In this document: positions 10,957-19,045 of the stretch, one piece after another
Numbering within the stretch: the stretch's first letter is position 1
Layout: each line of letters starts with the position of its first letter
Assembly (NCBI GenBank): GCA_963829955.1
Contig: CAWHKS010000017.1
Coordinates: 62,001 to 126,000 of the forward strand
Length of the DNA: 64,000 nt
Reading direction: 5' to 3'
From: DASTFY01 sp963829955
Lineage (GTDB): Bacteria > Actinomycetota > Acidimicrobiia > Acidimicrobiales > Ilumatobacteraceae
Notes under the pieces: generated by a model
Told to the model about the DNA's origin: nothing
The model's input: the letters and a program-made list of their open reading frames with translations, nothing else
The model's database searches: none
Program-made: the position numbers and the translations under genes

Positions 10957-10962
10957 CCAGCC

Positions 10963-12975
10963 ATGGTGTCCAGGTTCACCTACTCCCGGTGGGACGGCAC
11001 GCAGGTCGGCTTCGAGCTGGACGCCGACAGCATCCTGGAGGAGATCACCGACGACCTGCTGTACCACGGTGACCTCAACAACGCGCTCAGGCGCATGATG
11101 CAGAGCGGGTTCCGGGACCGCAACGGCGAGCGCCTGCAGGGCCTCCGGGAGCTCATGGAGAAGCTCCGCCGCCGCCGCGCCGACCTGTTGGAGCAGAACA
11201 ACCTCGGCGGGGTGTACGACGACATCGCGCAGGAGCTGCGCGACATCATCGACCAGGAGCGCCAGGCCCTGGACGACCAGGTCCGCCAGGCCCGCGACAG
11301 CGGCGACGAGCGCCGCAGTGAGCTGGCCGAGAGCTCGGCCATGGAGCGCAACCTCGAGCTCGACATGCTGCCGCCCGACCTGGCCGGGCAGGTGCGGCAG
11401 TTGCAGGACTACGAGTTCACGTCGCAGGAGGCGTCGCAGCGGTTCGAGGAGCTGCTGGACCAGCTCCGCCAGCAGCTCATGCAGAACTACGTGAACCAGA
11501 TGTCGTCCGGGATGCAGAACGTCAGCCCGGAGCAGATGCAGCGCCTGAAGGACATGCTGGCCGGGCTCAACGAGATGCTCGAGCGCCGCGAGCGGGGCGA
11601 AGACCCCCGGTTCGAGGAGTTCATGGAGCGCTTCGGGGACTTCTTCCCGGAGAACCCGCAGTCGCTCGACGAGCTGCTGGAAGTGATGGCGCAGCGCATG
11701 GCCGCCATGCAGGCCATGTTGAACTCGATGACGCCCGAGCAGCGGGCGCAGTTGCAGCAGCTCATGGACGAGCTCTTGGAGGACATGGACCTCCGCTGGC
11801 AGATGGACCAGCTCGGCCAGCACCTGCGTTCGCAGTTCCCCCAGATGGGTTGGGACCGCTCCTACAACTTCCAGGGGATGGACCCGCTGGGCTTCTCCGA
11901 GGCCGTCGACATGATGCAGCAGCTCGGGGACATCGACCAGCTCGAGAACCTCATGCGGGGGTCGGCCAACCCGGGCGCGCTGGCCGAGGCCGATCTCGAC
12001 CGCGTGCGCGACCTCCTCGGTGACGACGCGGCCCGCTCGATGGAGCGGCTGGCCGAGCTGGCGCGGATGCTCGAAGAGGCCGGGCTCATCGAGAATCGCG
12101 AAGGGCGGCTGGAGCTGACGCCCAAGGGCATCCGCCGGATCGGTCAGAACGCGCTGTCCGACCTGTTCACCAAGCTGGCCAAGGACAAGATGGGCCAGCA
12201 CGAGGTGATCCGCACCGGTACCGGCCACGAGCGCAGCTACGAGAGCAAGCCCTACGAGTTCGGCGACCCCTTCAACCTCGACCTCCACCGCACCATCCGC
12301 AACGCGGTGCGGCGCCAGGGGACTGGGACGCCGGTGCGGCTCTCGTCGGACGACTTCGAGATCGAGCTGACGGAGAACATCACCCGTTCCTCGACCGTCC
12401 TCATGCTCGACCTGTCGCTGTCCATGCCCATGCGGGACAACTTCCTGTCGGCCAAGAAGGTCGCCATGGCGCTGCACTCGCTCATCAGCAGTCAGTTCCC
12501 CCGCGACTACCTGGGGATCGTCGGGTTCAGCGAGGTGGCGCGGGTGCTCAAGCCCGAGCAGCTCCCGGAGGTGAGCTGGGACTTTGTGTACGGCACGAAC
12601 ATGCAACACGCCTTCGTGCTGAGCCGGCAGCTTCTGGCCAAACAGTCAGGGACCAAGCAGATCATCATGATCACCGACGGCGAGCCGACGGCCCACATCG
12701 ACCGCGACGGTGACGTCTTCTTCAACTACCCGCCCGTGCCCGAGACCATCGAGGCAACGCTGCGGGAGGTCGCCCGCTGCACCAGGGATGGCATCCGCAT
12801 CAACACGTTCATGCTGGACGCCACCGGCTATCTCAAGGCTTTCGTGGAACGGCTCACGCAGATGAACCGCGGCCGGGCCTTCTTCACCACGCCCGAGACG
12901 CTCGGCGACTATGTGCTGGTCGACTTCATCGAGCACAAGCGCCAGCAGTCCGGCCGCGGCCACCGCGCCAGCTGA
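10963..12975 (+). CDS. VWA-domain protein, probable partner of the MoxR-like ATPase
   Basis: A 670-residue protein. The first 450 residues are mostly charged helix rich in Met, Gln, Glu and Arg (about 60-430, coiled-coil-like). The C-terminal von Willebrand A domain carries a full metal site: MLDLSLSMPM (DxSxS), a Thr in YGTNMQH and ITDGEPTAH. This matches the VWA partners of ChlI/MoxR ATPases, in which the ATPase ring engages the VWA protein. No signal peptide or membrane segment, so both should be cytosolic. The gene stands about 2.5 kb from the ATPase with two opposite-strand genes between, an unusual spacing for such a pair. Confidence 0.85.
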   Translation: MVSRFTYSRWDGTQVGFELDADSILEEITDDLLYHGDLNNALRRMMQSGFRDRNGERLQGLRELMEKLRRRRADLLEQNNLGGVYDDIAQELRDIIDQERQALDDQVRQARDSGDERRSELAESSAMERNLELDMLPPDLAGQVRQLQDYEFTSQEASQRFEELLDQLRQQLMQNYVNQMSSGMQNVSPEQMQRLKDMLAGLNEMLERRERGEDPRFEEFMERFGDFFPENPQSLDELLEVMAQRMAAMQAMLNSMTPEQRAQLQQLMDELLEDMDLRWQMDQLGQHLRSQFPQMGWDRSYNFQGMDPLGFSEAVDMMQQLGDIDQLENLMRGSANPGALAEADLDRVRDLLGDDAARSMERLAELARMLEEAGLIENREGRLELTPKGIRRIGQNALSDLFTKLAKDKMGQHEVIRTGTGHERSYESKPYEFGDPFNLDLHRTIRNAVRRQGTGTPVRLSSDDFEIELTENITRSSTVLMLDLSLSMPMRDNFLSAKKVAMALHSLISSQFPRDYLGIVGFSEVARVLKPEQLPEVSWDFVYGTNMQHAFVLSRQLLAKQSGTKQIIMITDGEPTAHIDRDGDVFFNYPPVPETIEATLREVARCTRDGIRINTFMLDATGYLKAFVERLTQMNRGRAFFTTPETLGDYVLVDFIEHKRQQSGRGHRAS

Positions 12976-13001
12976 CCAAGGGCGACGCCGTCGCCTCGGG
13001 T

Positions 13002-13030
13002 TTGCAGATGGAACATCTGTTCGCTATACT
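13002..13030 (+). promoter_or_regulatory. Promoter TTGCAG-17-TATACT of the HNH gene
   Basis: TTGCAG (13002-13007) and TATACT (13025-13030) are 17 bases apart, the best sigma-70-type promoter in the window. TATACT ends 6 bases before the ATG at 13037, so the mRNA should be leaderless. Confidence 0.75.
13009..13024 (+). promoter_or_regulatory. LexA (SOS) box
   Basis: The core GAACATCTGTTC (13011-13022) fits the actinobacterial LexA operator GAAC-N4-GTTC; the consensus flanks are TC and GA, here TG and GC. It lies exactly between the -35 and -10 hexamers, where a bound repressor would block RNA polymerase. Some mycobacterial 13E12-family genes are known LexA targets. Confidence 0.7.
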
Positions 13031-13036
13031 GACCGC

Positions 13037-14330
13037 ATGCCGACGGCGGATTCGGTGCTCAAGGCGCTCCATGAGGCGATCGACGAGTTGGCGGTTTTCG
13101 ACGCGCCAGGGCTGGCGGACGACGAGCTCCACGAGCTCGTGGTCGCCGTGCAGCGGGAGCGGGCGCGCCTGGGAGCGGTGGCCGCGCAGCTGTTGGGCCG
13201 CTGGGATGCCCGCCGGATCTGGGCTGGGGACGGCTCGCGCAGCGCGGCGGCACGGTTGGCGCGCGAGACGTCCTGCTCACCGGCCACCGCCGGGGTCGAG
13301 ATGCGCCGGGCCCGGCAGCAGCGGGGCCTGCCGGCGACCATGACCGCGATCGGGCGAGGCGAGCTCTCGCTCGATCACCTCGATCTGTTCGGCCGGGCCA
13401 ACCAGGCCCACCGTGCCGCCTACTTGGCCCGCGACGAAGCCTTCCTCGTGGAGCAGTGCACCAGGTTGCGGTTCGCGCCGGCCACCCGGGTCATCGGGTA
13501 CTGGTGCCAGCGCGTCGATTCCGAAGCAGAACAACCCGAGCACGCCGGCGAGACCTTCGACGACGTCCACCTCCACGCCGCCGCCACCATCGGTGGGACG
13601 GTCGTGGTCAGCGGAGCCCTGGACCCAGTCGGCGGCGCCGCGGTGCTGGACGAGTTGCAGCGCCTCGAACACGAGCTGTACCTCGCCGAGCAGCGCGACG
13701 GCACCCTCCGCACCGCGGCGGCGCGCCGAGCCGCGGCTCTCGTCGTCATGGCCCAACGCTCAGCCACCGCCCCCGCCGGCGGCCGCCCACCCCGACCGTT
13801 GTTCACCGTCCTGGTTGGAGACACCGCGTTCACCGAACTGTGCGAGCTCGCCAACGGCACCATCATCACCCCGCGCCAGTTGGCCCCCTGGCTTGGTGCG
13901 GCCGAGCTGGAGACGATCCTGTTCGACGGAGCGTCCACCGTGGTCTCTGTCTCCCACCGGCGCTCGTTCACCGGCGCGGTCCGTCGCGCCGTCGAGGTCC
14001 GCGACCGGCACTGCCAACACCCCGCCGGGTGCGACATCCCCGCCAACAACTGCGACGTCGACCACATCGTCCCCCACTCGAGCGGCGGCGAGACGAGCCA
14101 GTTCAACGGCCGACTCGAGTGCGCCACCCACAACCGCCACGCCGACCTTCACGATCAACAACGCCGACCCCCGCCCCACCCGACCGATCACCCGCCTCGA
14201 CGAACTGCGCGGGCGCATCCGCTGGCGCGTGATCCACGACGACGCGGTGGACGGCGGCCCGGCCGGCGACGCGTCCATGCCGGCGGTCGAGGTGCTCGCG
14301 TTGGCCGCTGCGCTCGATGGCGCGACGTGA
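13037..14330 (+). CDS. DUF222/13E12-family HNH endonuclease-like protein (frame interrupted near the C-terminus)
   Basis: The N-terminal helical DUF222 (13E12 repeat family) region covers about 1-270, followed by an HNH module: RDRHCQHPAGC, CDVDHIVPHSSGG, FNGRLECATHNRHADLHD. Family members are thought to be DNA endonucleases, but few have a known role. Frame changes near 14148-14158 by one extra base; the other frame gives a credible end, NNADPRPTRPITRLDELRG onward to 14330. If the shift is real, only the tail after the HNH core changes. The gene is monocistronic, starts at an ATG with a leaderless promoter and has a LexA box, implying DNA-damage induction. Confidence 0.85.
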
Positions 14331-14424
14331 TCGGCAGCCCATCGCGGCGCATGGCCGCCTGCATCGGCCCGGACCGATGGGCCGGTCGAGAGACCTCGAT
14401 GCACCCCCCGGGAAGGATGCCGCC

Positions 14425-15006
14425 ATGGCTACGAACGACCAGCGTCGGGCCGAGCCCGACCGCTCCATTGCGAGTCTCATCGCCTCTCACGGCTTCGCCG
14501 TCAACTCCATCGGCTACGGCGTCTGCTCGGTTCCCGGCTGCCGCTGCGCGCCCCGCGTGCGGCATCCGTGGACCTACACGGTCGGGCTGACCGAGGTCGG
14601 CCAGCCCGAGCTGGTGCTCATGGGGTTGGACCCTGCGCCGGCGCATTTCGCGATCAGCTGGGTGGCCAACGAGGGACGGGCCGGCCGGCCCGTCCCGCTC
14701 GACCAGCCGGTCTCGCTCGAGGGCGCCGGTTTGAGGGTGCTCGACGTCCCGGACGACTGGGTGCTCGCCGACCTCGACCGGATGGCCGGGTGGTTCGCCC
14801 ACTACGGCAGCAGTACGACCTTCACGTCGCTGCCGGAGATCCGCCAGGTGGTCTGGTCGGACCCGTCTGGATGGTTCCCAGATGATCCGCAGTGTGCCGA
14901 CTGGGTACGCCAGGAGCAGCCGATCTTGCGCGAGGCACCGCTTCACTACCCCAAGCGGGTGGCCGGCCCGCTGGAGCGCCACCGACGCCGCCGACGCACC
15001 GGATGA
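14425..15006 (+). CDS. DUF4262 domain protein
   Basis: A 193-residue protein with the DUF4262 pattern: HPWTYTVGLTEVGQPELVLMGL near residue 50, then an alpha/beta region ending in WVRQEQPILREAPLHYPKRV. No function is established for this domain. Four Cys/Arg-rich residues (CSVPGCRC, about 35-42) could bind a metal. I chose ATG 14425, preceded by GGAAGGA, rather than an in-frame start 108 bases upstream, which gives a low-complexity Arg-rich extension. It follows the HNH gene but has no clear link to it. Confidence 0.7.
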   Translation: MATNDQRRAEPDRSIASLIASHGFAVNSIGYGVCSVPGCRCAPRVRHPWTYTVGLTEVGQPELVLMGLDPAPAHFAISWVANEGRAGRPVPLDQPVSLEGAGLRVLDVPDDWVLADLDRMAGWFAHYGSSTTFTSLPEIRQVVWSDPSGWFPDDPQCADWVRQEQPILREAPLHYPKRVAGPLERHRRRRRTG

Positions 15007-15075
15007 CCCGAGGACGCGGGCCGCCGGCCGAGCATCCAACCCTTGGCGGCTCTCGATTGGACAGACTGGGGTCCT

Positions 15076-15540
15076 ATGGTCGAAGGGGGAGCGGAGGCGG
15101 GCTTCGCGCAGCTGTACCGGGAGAACTTCCGGCCGTTGTTCGGCATGGCGACCGCACTGGTTGGGTCGCGGGCGCAGGCCGAGGAGGTCGTCCAGGAGGC
15201 CTTCGCCTCGACGTTCGACCGCTACGCCCACCTGACCGATCCGCAGCAGGCCGTCCGCCGGAGCGTCCTGCGCGGGTGTGCGACACACAAGCCCGTTCCT
15301 GACGATCCGGAGCGTGCGACCGAGCGGATCATGGGCCGCGTCCGCGGGCTCCCGCGAGGGCAGCGCGACGTCATCGCCCTGCACCACTCGTTGGGGCTCG
15401 ACCTACCGGACGTCGACCGCACGCTCGGCCTCGAGGACGGCACCGCGGCCGAGCGCGCCGAGGAGGCGGGGGCGGCCCTGCGCTCGTCACTGGCCGTCGG
15501 CGACGACCTCGACCACGCGCTCGACGACGGCGTTCCATGA
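15076..15540 (+). CDS. ECF sigma-factor-like protein (probably the front part of a longer gene)
   Basis: Region 2-like sequence FAQLYRENFRPLFGMATAL and EEVVQEAFASTFDRY (about 10-50), then a region 4-like helix-turn-helix, LPRGQRDVIALHHSLGLDLP. The predicted product ends abruptly after LDHALDDGVP. If one base is removed within GCGCTCGA (15517-15524) the frame continues AFHDTTQQL and runs into a membrane segment and a LysM domain ending at 15982. I take the ATG at 15076; a TTG at 15043 is an alternative. Either a short sigma-like gene with a separate LysM gene, or one sigma-membrane-LysM fusion; I favour the fusion. Confidence 0.65.
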   Translation: MVEGGAEAGFAQLYRENFRPLFGMATALVGSRAQAEEVVQEAFASTFDRYAHLTDPQQAVRRSVLRGCATHKPVPDDPERATERIMGRVRGLPRGQRDVIALHHSLGLDLPDVDRTLGLEDGTAAERAEEAGAALRSSLAVGDDLDHALDDGVP

Positions 15541-15562
15541 CACGACCCAGCAGCTCGGGCAC

Positions 15563-15982
15563 GTGCTGGCGCGGCCGGGCGACGCGCAGCGCCGGGTCTA
15601 CCGCCGGCGGAGGATCAGGGTGCTGGCCGGAGCCGTGACCACGCTCGTGCTCGTGGTCGCCGCCTTCTTCCTGCTCCGCCCCGACGACTCCGGCGGCGAG
15701 GACCTGAGCACCAGCGGCACCGAGCCCTCCACCTCGGACGGTCCGTCGACCTCGCAGGCCGCCACGACGACGACCATCGCGGCCACTACGACCACGGTCC
15801 CGCCCACGACAGCCGCCGAGCTCGCGACCTACACGGTGGTCGAGGGCGACGGGTGGCTGGTCATCGCCGAGAAGATCGACGTTCCCGTGGAGCGGTTGCT
15901 GGAGGTCAACGGCGCCAGCATCGAGGACAGCCTTTTCGTCGGCCAGGAGCTCAAGGTTCCGCCGCCGGCCCCCACGACCTAA
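15563..15982 (+). CDS. Membrane-anchored LysM protein (possibly the back part of the sigma-like gene)
   Basis: From a GTG at 15563 the product has an Arg-rich cytoplasmic segment (VYRRRRIRV), one hydrophobic helix (LAGAVTTLVLVVAAFFLL), a Thr/Ser-rich linker (TTTTIAATTTTVPPTT) and a C-terminal LysM domain (YTVVEGDGWLVIAEKI, LLEVNG, LFVGQELKVPP). LysM binds GlcNAc-containing cell-wall glycans, and the linker implies it lies outside the membrane. The GTG has no ribosome site, and the open frame extends upstream into the sigma-like gene, so it may not start here. Confidence 0.65.
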   Translation: MLARPGDAQRRVYRRRRIRVLAGAVTTLVLVVAAFFLLRPDDSGGEDLSTSGTEPSTSDGPSTSQAATTTTIAATTTTVPPTTAAELATYTVVEGDGWLVIAEKIDVPVERLLEVNGASIEDSLFVGQELKVPPPAPTT

Positions 15983-16059
15983 GGCACCCGAGAGCCTCAG
16001 CGCGCCGCCGTTCCCCTTGCGGAGGCGGGCGCAATGGTGGAGAATGACACTCGTGGAAT

Positions 16060-16085
16060 CACAGCGGTGTAACTACACACCTGTG
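16060..16085. promoter_or_regulatory. Inverted repeat upstream of whiB
   Basis: CACAGCGGTGT and ACACACCTGTG form an 11-base inverted repeat with 2 mismatches around AACT, within the 186-base gap before whiB. The inner part, GGTGT-6-ACACC, is perfect. It is operator-like and its protein is unknown. Confidence 0.45.
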
Positions 16086-16168
16086 CTCCACCGTAGCCAG
16101 CATGGCGTCGATCGCATGGGATCCCCCTCTACCAGGGCGTTTCGGCCGACACGCAGGGAGGCCACACC

Positions 16169-16453
16169 ATGACGCACTACAACATCGTCAACATCCGATT
16201 GGACGACCGGAGCTGGCAGGACCGGGCCAACTGCCTGGGGGTCGATCCCGACCTCTTCTTCCCTGAGCGGGGAGCCTCCACCCGGGAGGCCAAGGAGGTC
16301 TGTCGCGGCTGCGTGGTGCGCATGGAGTGCCTCGAGTACGCGCTCGTCAACGGCGAGAAGTTCGGCATCTGGGGGGGCATGTCCGAACGGGAGCGCCGGC
16401 GCCTCCGCCGCCAGCGGGCCCAGGCCGCCCGCCGCCCGATGGTCACGGCCTGA
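16169..16453 (+). CDS. WhiB-family iron-sulfur transcription factor
   Basis: A 94-residue WhiB-like protein. Four cysteines bind a [4Fe-4S] cluster: one in RANCLG, CRGC as the CxxC pair and one in MECLEYA. The G(I/V)WGG turn (GIWGGMSERERRRLRRQR) and basic tail form the DNA-contacting end. These proteins act with the principal sigma factor and sense redox or NO; which of the WhiB subtypes this is I cannot settle. The ATG has a GGGAGG ribosome site. Its stop lies in a 20-base tandem repeat shared with the convergent gene. Confidence 0.92.
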   Translation: MTHYNIVNIRLDDRSWQDRANCLGVDPDLFFPERGASTREAKEVCRGCVVRMECLEYALVNGEKFGIWGGMSERERRRLRRQRAQAARRPMVTA

Positions 16454-16495
16454 GGCCCGACGTCACGGCCTGAGGCCCGACGTCACGGCCTGACG
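16442..16495. repeat. 20-base tandem repeat at convergent gene ends
   Basis: GTCACGGCCTGAGGCCCGAC is present at 16442-16461 and 16462-16481, then partially (GTCACGGCCTGA) at 16482-16493. The first copy carries the whiB stop (TGA 16451-16453) and the last the stop of the opposite gene (16483-16485). TCACGGCCTGA gives a stop on either strand. Confidence 0.85.
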
Positions 16496-17322
16496 CGGGC
16501 CGCGCGTTCCGCCAGCCGGGCCTCGATCGTCCGATCGGGGGCCAGATCGAGCTCCGGCCAGCGCGCCCCTGGCACCGCCTGCAGCACCGCCTCGGGCAGG
16601 AGACCGACCAGCTCGGCACCGTCGATCCCGGCTCCCGCGGCGCGCGCCTCGTGCCTCACGAGGTCGTAGGCGGCGCCCGGCCCGATCTCGAACGGGGCCA
16701 CCAGGTTCATGCTGACTTGTGCGCGATCGCCCACGGCCAGCCCGAGGGCCCGGATGGCCGGGCCGCGTACGGCTGACGCCACCCGGCGAGCCAGCGGAAC
16801 ATCGCCGCCGGCGAGCCAGACGTTGTACGCCACCAGCACGGGGCGGGCCCCCACGCACACTGCGCCGGCTGTCGGGTGGGGCCGGTCCGGCCCACGATCG
16901 GGGCGACGCGTGGTCCAGGCGTCGCGTCGGAGCTCGGGCAGCGTCGGGTCGCCCGGGCCCGGCCCGTAGAAGAAGCAGGGCAGCCCCAGCTCGGAGGCCG
17001 CCCACGCCGCGAAGCCGTCGCGCGCCGCCACCGCGTCGGTCAGGTCCGACCCATCGAGCGGAACGAAGGGCACGACGTCCACCACGCCCAGACGGGGATG
17101 GACGCCCTCGTGGGTGCGCAGATCGAGGAGGTCGGCGGCCTTCCTGGCCACTGCCCGTGGCGCGTCCTCACCGACCAGGGTCAGGACGGCGCGGTGGTGG
17201 TGGGGGTCGTGGTGCAGGTCGAGAAGCTCCTGCTCCGCGGCATCGGCGAGGCGGTCCAGCACGTCCGGCCGGCGTCCTTCGCTGACGTTGACAACGCATT
17301 CCAACACCGGTCCATCCTGCAC
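16483..17322 (-). CDS. Glutamate formimidoyltransferase-like protein
   Basis: Related to the N-terminal transferase part of FTCD, which moves the formimino group from formiminoglutamate to tetrahydrofolate in histidine breakdown. Signature segments are LECVVNVSEGRRPDVLDRL near the start, DPHHHRAVLTLVG with the catalytic-region His cluster, HPRLGVVDVVPFVPL, and SMNLVAPFEIGPGAAYDLV near 205-225. At 279 residues it is the stand-alone transferase without the cyclodeaminase domain. No other histidine-degradation gene is nearby, so a folate-linked role is assigned by family only. GTG 17322 is the longest start; a GTG at 17307 is also possible. Confidence 0.82.
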   Translation of the reverse strand: MQDGPVLECVVNVSEGRRPDVLDRLADAAEQELLDLHHDPHHHRAVLTLVGEDAPRAVARKAADLLDLRTHEGVHPRLGVVDVVPFVPLDGSDLTDAVAARDGFAAWAASELGLPCFFYGPGPGDPTLPELRRDAWTTRRPDRGPDRPHPTAGAVCVGARPVLVAYNVWLAGGDVPLARRVASAVRGPAIRALGLAVGDRAQVSMNLVAPFEIGPGAAYDLVRHEARAAGAGIDGAELVGLLPEAVLQAVPGARWPELDLAPDRTIEARLAERAARVRP

Positions 17323-17358
17323 TACCCGCCTGAGGGGTCAGGTGGTACGGTCGGCCGC

Positions 17359-17565
17359 ATGGGTGCACAGGAATGGCTGATCATCGCCGTCGTGGTGCTG
17401 GTCCTCTTCGGTGGGTCGCAGCTTCCGAAGCTGGCGCGCAGCCTCGGTGAAGCCCAGAAGGAGTTCAAGAAGGGCGTCACCGACGTCAACAAGGACGAGC
17501 CCTCCGCAAAGAGCGAGCAGTCCACGAAGACCGAGCAGTCCGCCAAGCCCGCCGACGACGCGTAG
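17359..17565 (+). CDS. tatA: Sec-independent translocase TatA
   Basis: A 68-residue protein with one N-terminal membrane helix (WLIIAVVVLVLFG), the FGGSQLPKLARSLGEAQKEFKKG amphipathic helix and a charged tail. TatA oligomers form the pore for folded, twin-arginine proteins. The Gln after GGS and short length favour TatA over TatB. It lies 40 bases upstream of sigE; in Mycobacterium tuberculosis a tatB gene follows the sigE-rseA-htrA genes, so the association is conserved in a rearranged order. TACGGT (17346-17351) ends 7 bases before the ATG. Confidence 0.88.
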   Translation: MGAQEWLIIAVVVLVLFGGSQLPKLARSLGEAQKEFKKGVTDVNKDEPSAKSEQSTKTEQSAKPADDA

Positions 17566-17575
17566 CTCCCCGCCG

Positions 17576-17601
17576 GGAACCGGCGACTCCTGAGCGACGT
17601 T
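17576..17601 (+). promoter_or_regulatory. SigE-type promoter GGAACC-16-CGTT before sigE
   Basis: GGAACC (17576-17581) and CGTT (17598-17601) are 16 bases apart, matching the ECF/SigE consensus GGAAC(C/T)-N16-CGTT. Identical geometry occurs before htrA (19367-19392). It implies that sigE activates itself. Confidence 0.65.
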
Positions 17602-17605
17602 TCAG

Positions 17606-18127
17606 GTGACGGACCCGTCAGAGGGTGACGACGACCGCGTCCCCACGTGGGAAGAGGTGGCCCGGGATCACGGGCGGTTCCTCTACACGGTCGCCTACCG
17701 ACTGACGGGCAACCACGACGACGCACAGGACCTCGTGCAGGAGGTGCTGCTCCGGGTACGCCGGGGCCTCGCCACCTTCACGCCCGGTTCGCTGGAGGGC
17801 TGGTTGAGCAGGATCACGACGAACGCGTTCCTCGATGACGTGAGGAAGCGCCGCCGGCGGCCACTCGAGGTGGTCCCGGACCTGCCCGAGGCCCTGGTCG
17901 GCGTCGACGCCGATCCCGACGCCGCGCTCGCCGCGCAACGGCTGCCCGACGACGTCCAGGACGCGCTGCGCGCCCTCCCGCCCGACTTCCGCGCCGCGCT
18001 CGTGCTGTGCGACGTGGTGGGCCTCGACTACGCCGAGATCGCCGACACGCTCGACATCCCCGCGGGCACCGTCAGGAGCCGGATCCACCGTGGCCGGGCC
18101 CTGTTGCGCAAGGAGCTGAGCGCGTGA
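17606..18127 (+). CDS. sigE: ECF RNA polymerase sigma factor, SigE-like
   Basis: A 173-residue ECF sigma factor. Region 2 runs from HGRFLYTVAYRLTGNHDDAQDLVQEVLLRV to GWLSRITTNAFLDDVRKRRRR (about 20-90). Region 4 is LPPDFRAALVLCDVVGLDYAEIADTL and GTVRSRIHRGRALLRKEL (about 122-170). It directs polymerase to envelope-stress promoters. The next gene overlaps by 4 bases and encodes its anti-sigma factor. Neighbours tatA and htrA match the mycobacterial sigE locus, and SigE-type promoters precede both this gene and htrA. Start GTG 17606. Confidence 0.9.
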   Translation: MTDPSEGDDDRVPTWEEVARDHGRFLYTVAYRLTGNHDDAQDLVQEVLLRVRRGLATFTPGSLEGWLSRITTNAFLDDVRKRRRRPLEVVPDLPEALVGVDADPDAALAAQRLPDDVQDALRALPPDFRAALVLCDVVGLDYAEIADTLDIPAGTVRSRIHRGRALLRKELSA

Positions 18128-18948
18128 ACGGGGAGTCGGTGCACATGGGCGACTTGCTCAGCGCCTACGCCGACGGCGAGCTCACCGAGGCCGAGCGGGC
18201 CGCGGTCGACGCGCACCTCCCGGCCTGCCCGGCCTGCCGTCAGGAGCTGGAGGCCACCCGCCGGGTGAAGGCGTGGGTCGCCGACCTCCCCCCGGTCGAC
18301 TCCCCGTTCGGCTTCCTCGAGCGCATGCTGCTCGACCCCAGTGGGCCCCGCCGGGGCCGCGACCGCTGGGTCATCCGGGCCGGGGCCGTGAGCCTGGCCG
18401 CCACGGCCTCCATCTGGCTGGGCGTGGTGGGTCTCACCGGCTTGACCGGGAACCGGCCGGGTGGTCTGCCCGCCCTCAACTCGCTGGTCAGCCTCCACCA
18501 GGAGTCGACGCCAGCGGAGGATCCCGCCGCCGACCAGGCCGATCAGCAGCAGATCGAGCAGGAGGCGGCCGCACTCGGTCTGCCCCTCTCGATGGGGGAC
18601 TACCACCTGCAGTCGCTGATCGACGCCGGCCAGCCCCAGCAGGCGACCTACACCAGCGACGGCCAGATCCTGTCCGCCTTCGTCTTCGAGGGGTACGACG
18701 TCCTCGAGCGCCGGCTCCCCGCCGGCTCCGAAGGTTGGTTGCTCAACAGCGGCCGGGCCTGGATCGTGCCCGCCGAGCCGTCACCGATCGTTCTGGCCCA
18801 GGTCGGAGCCAACGTCGTGGTCCTGGTCGGCCCCGATCCGGCTCCCTCGATGGCCGACGACCTCGAGCCCCGCCGCCCCGACCCGTCCGTCATGGACCGG
18901 ATCCAGGGGGCTGGCGAGGGTCTCCTCGAGGCCTTCGGCCTGGGCTGA
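18124..18948 (+). CDS. rseA: Anti-sigma factor of SigE, zinc-finger type
   Basis: A 274-residue membrane anti-sigma factor. The cytoplasmic N-terminus has the zinc anti-sigma motif in MGDLLSAYADGELTEAE and HLPACPAC (HxxxCxxC). One membrane helix lies near 80-103 (AGAVSLAATASIWLGVVGLTG), followed by an extracellular domain of about 165 residues. It should hold SigE inactive until envelope stress. The external domain is longer than in many RseA proteins and could receive the signal. GTG start overlaps the sigE stop. The stop is iterated in a short tandem repeat. Confidence 0.88.
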   Translation: MNGESVHMGDLLSAYADGELTEAERAAVDAHLPACPACRQELEATRRVKAWVADLPPVDSPFGFLERMLLDPSGPRRGRDRWVIRAGAVSLAATASIWLGVVGLTGLTGNRPGGLPALNSLVSLHQESTPAEDPAADQADQQQIEQEAAALGLPLSMGDYHLQSLIDAGQPQQATYTSDGQILSAFVFEGYDVLERRLPAGSEGWLLNSGRAWIVPAEPSPIVLAQVGANVVVLVGPDPAPSMADDLEPRRPDPSVMDRIQGAGEGLLEAFGLG

Positions 18949-18969
18949 GCGGGCTGAGCGGGGCTGAAG
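18942..18969. repeat. Short tandem repeat around the rseA stop
   Basis: GGGCTGAGC (18942-18950), GGGCTGAGC (18951-18959) and GGGGCTGAAG (18960-18969). The first contains the rseA stop TGA (18946-18948), so TGA recurs 9 and 19 bases later. The rest of the gap to 19045 is GC-rich without a gene. Confidence 0.7.
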
Positions 18970-19045
18970 GGTCCCTGGGGGACCTCAGGCGCGGCGCGGC
19001 GAGCGCACCACGCAGCGTGGGTGTGACGCGGCGCGGCGAGGTCGA

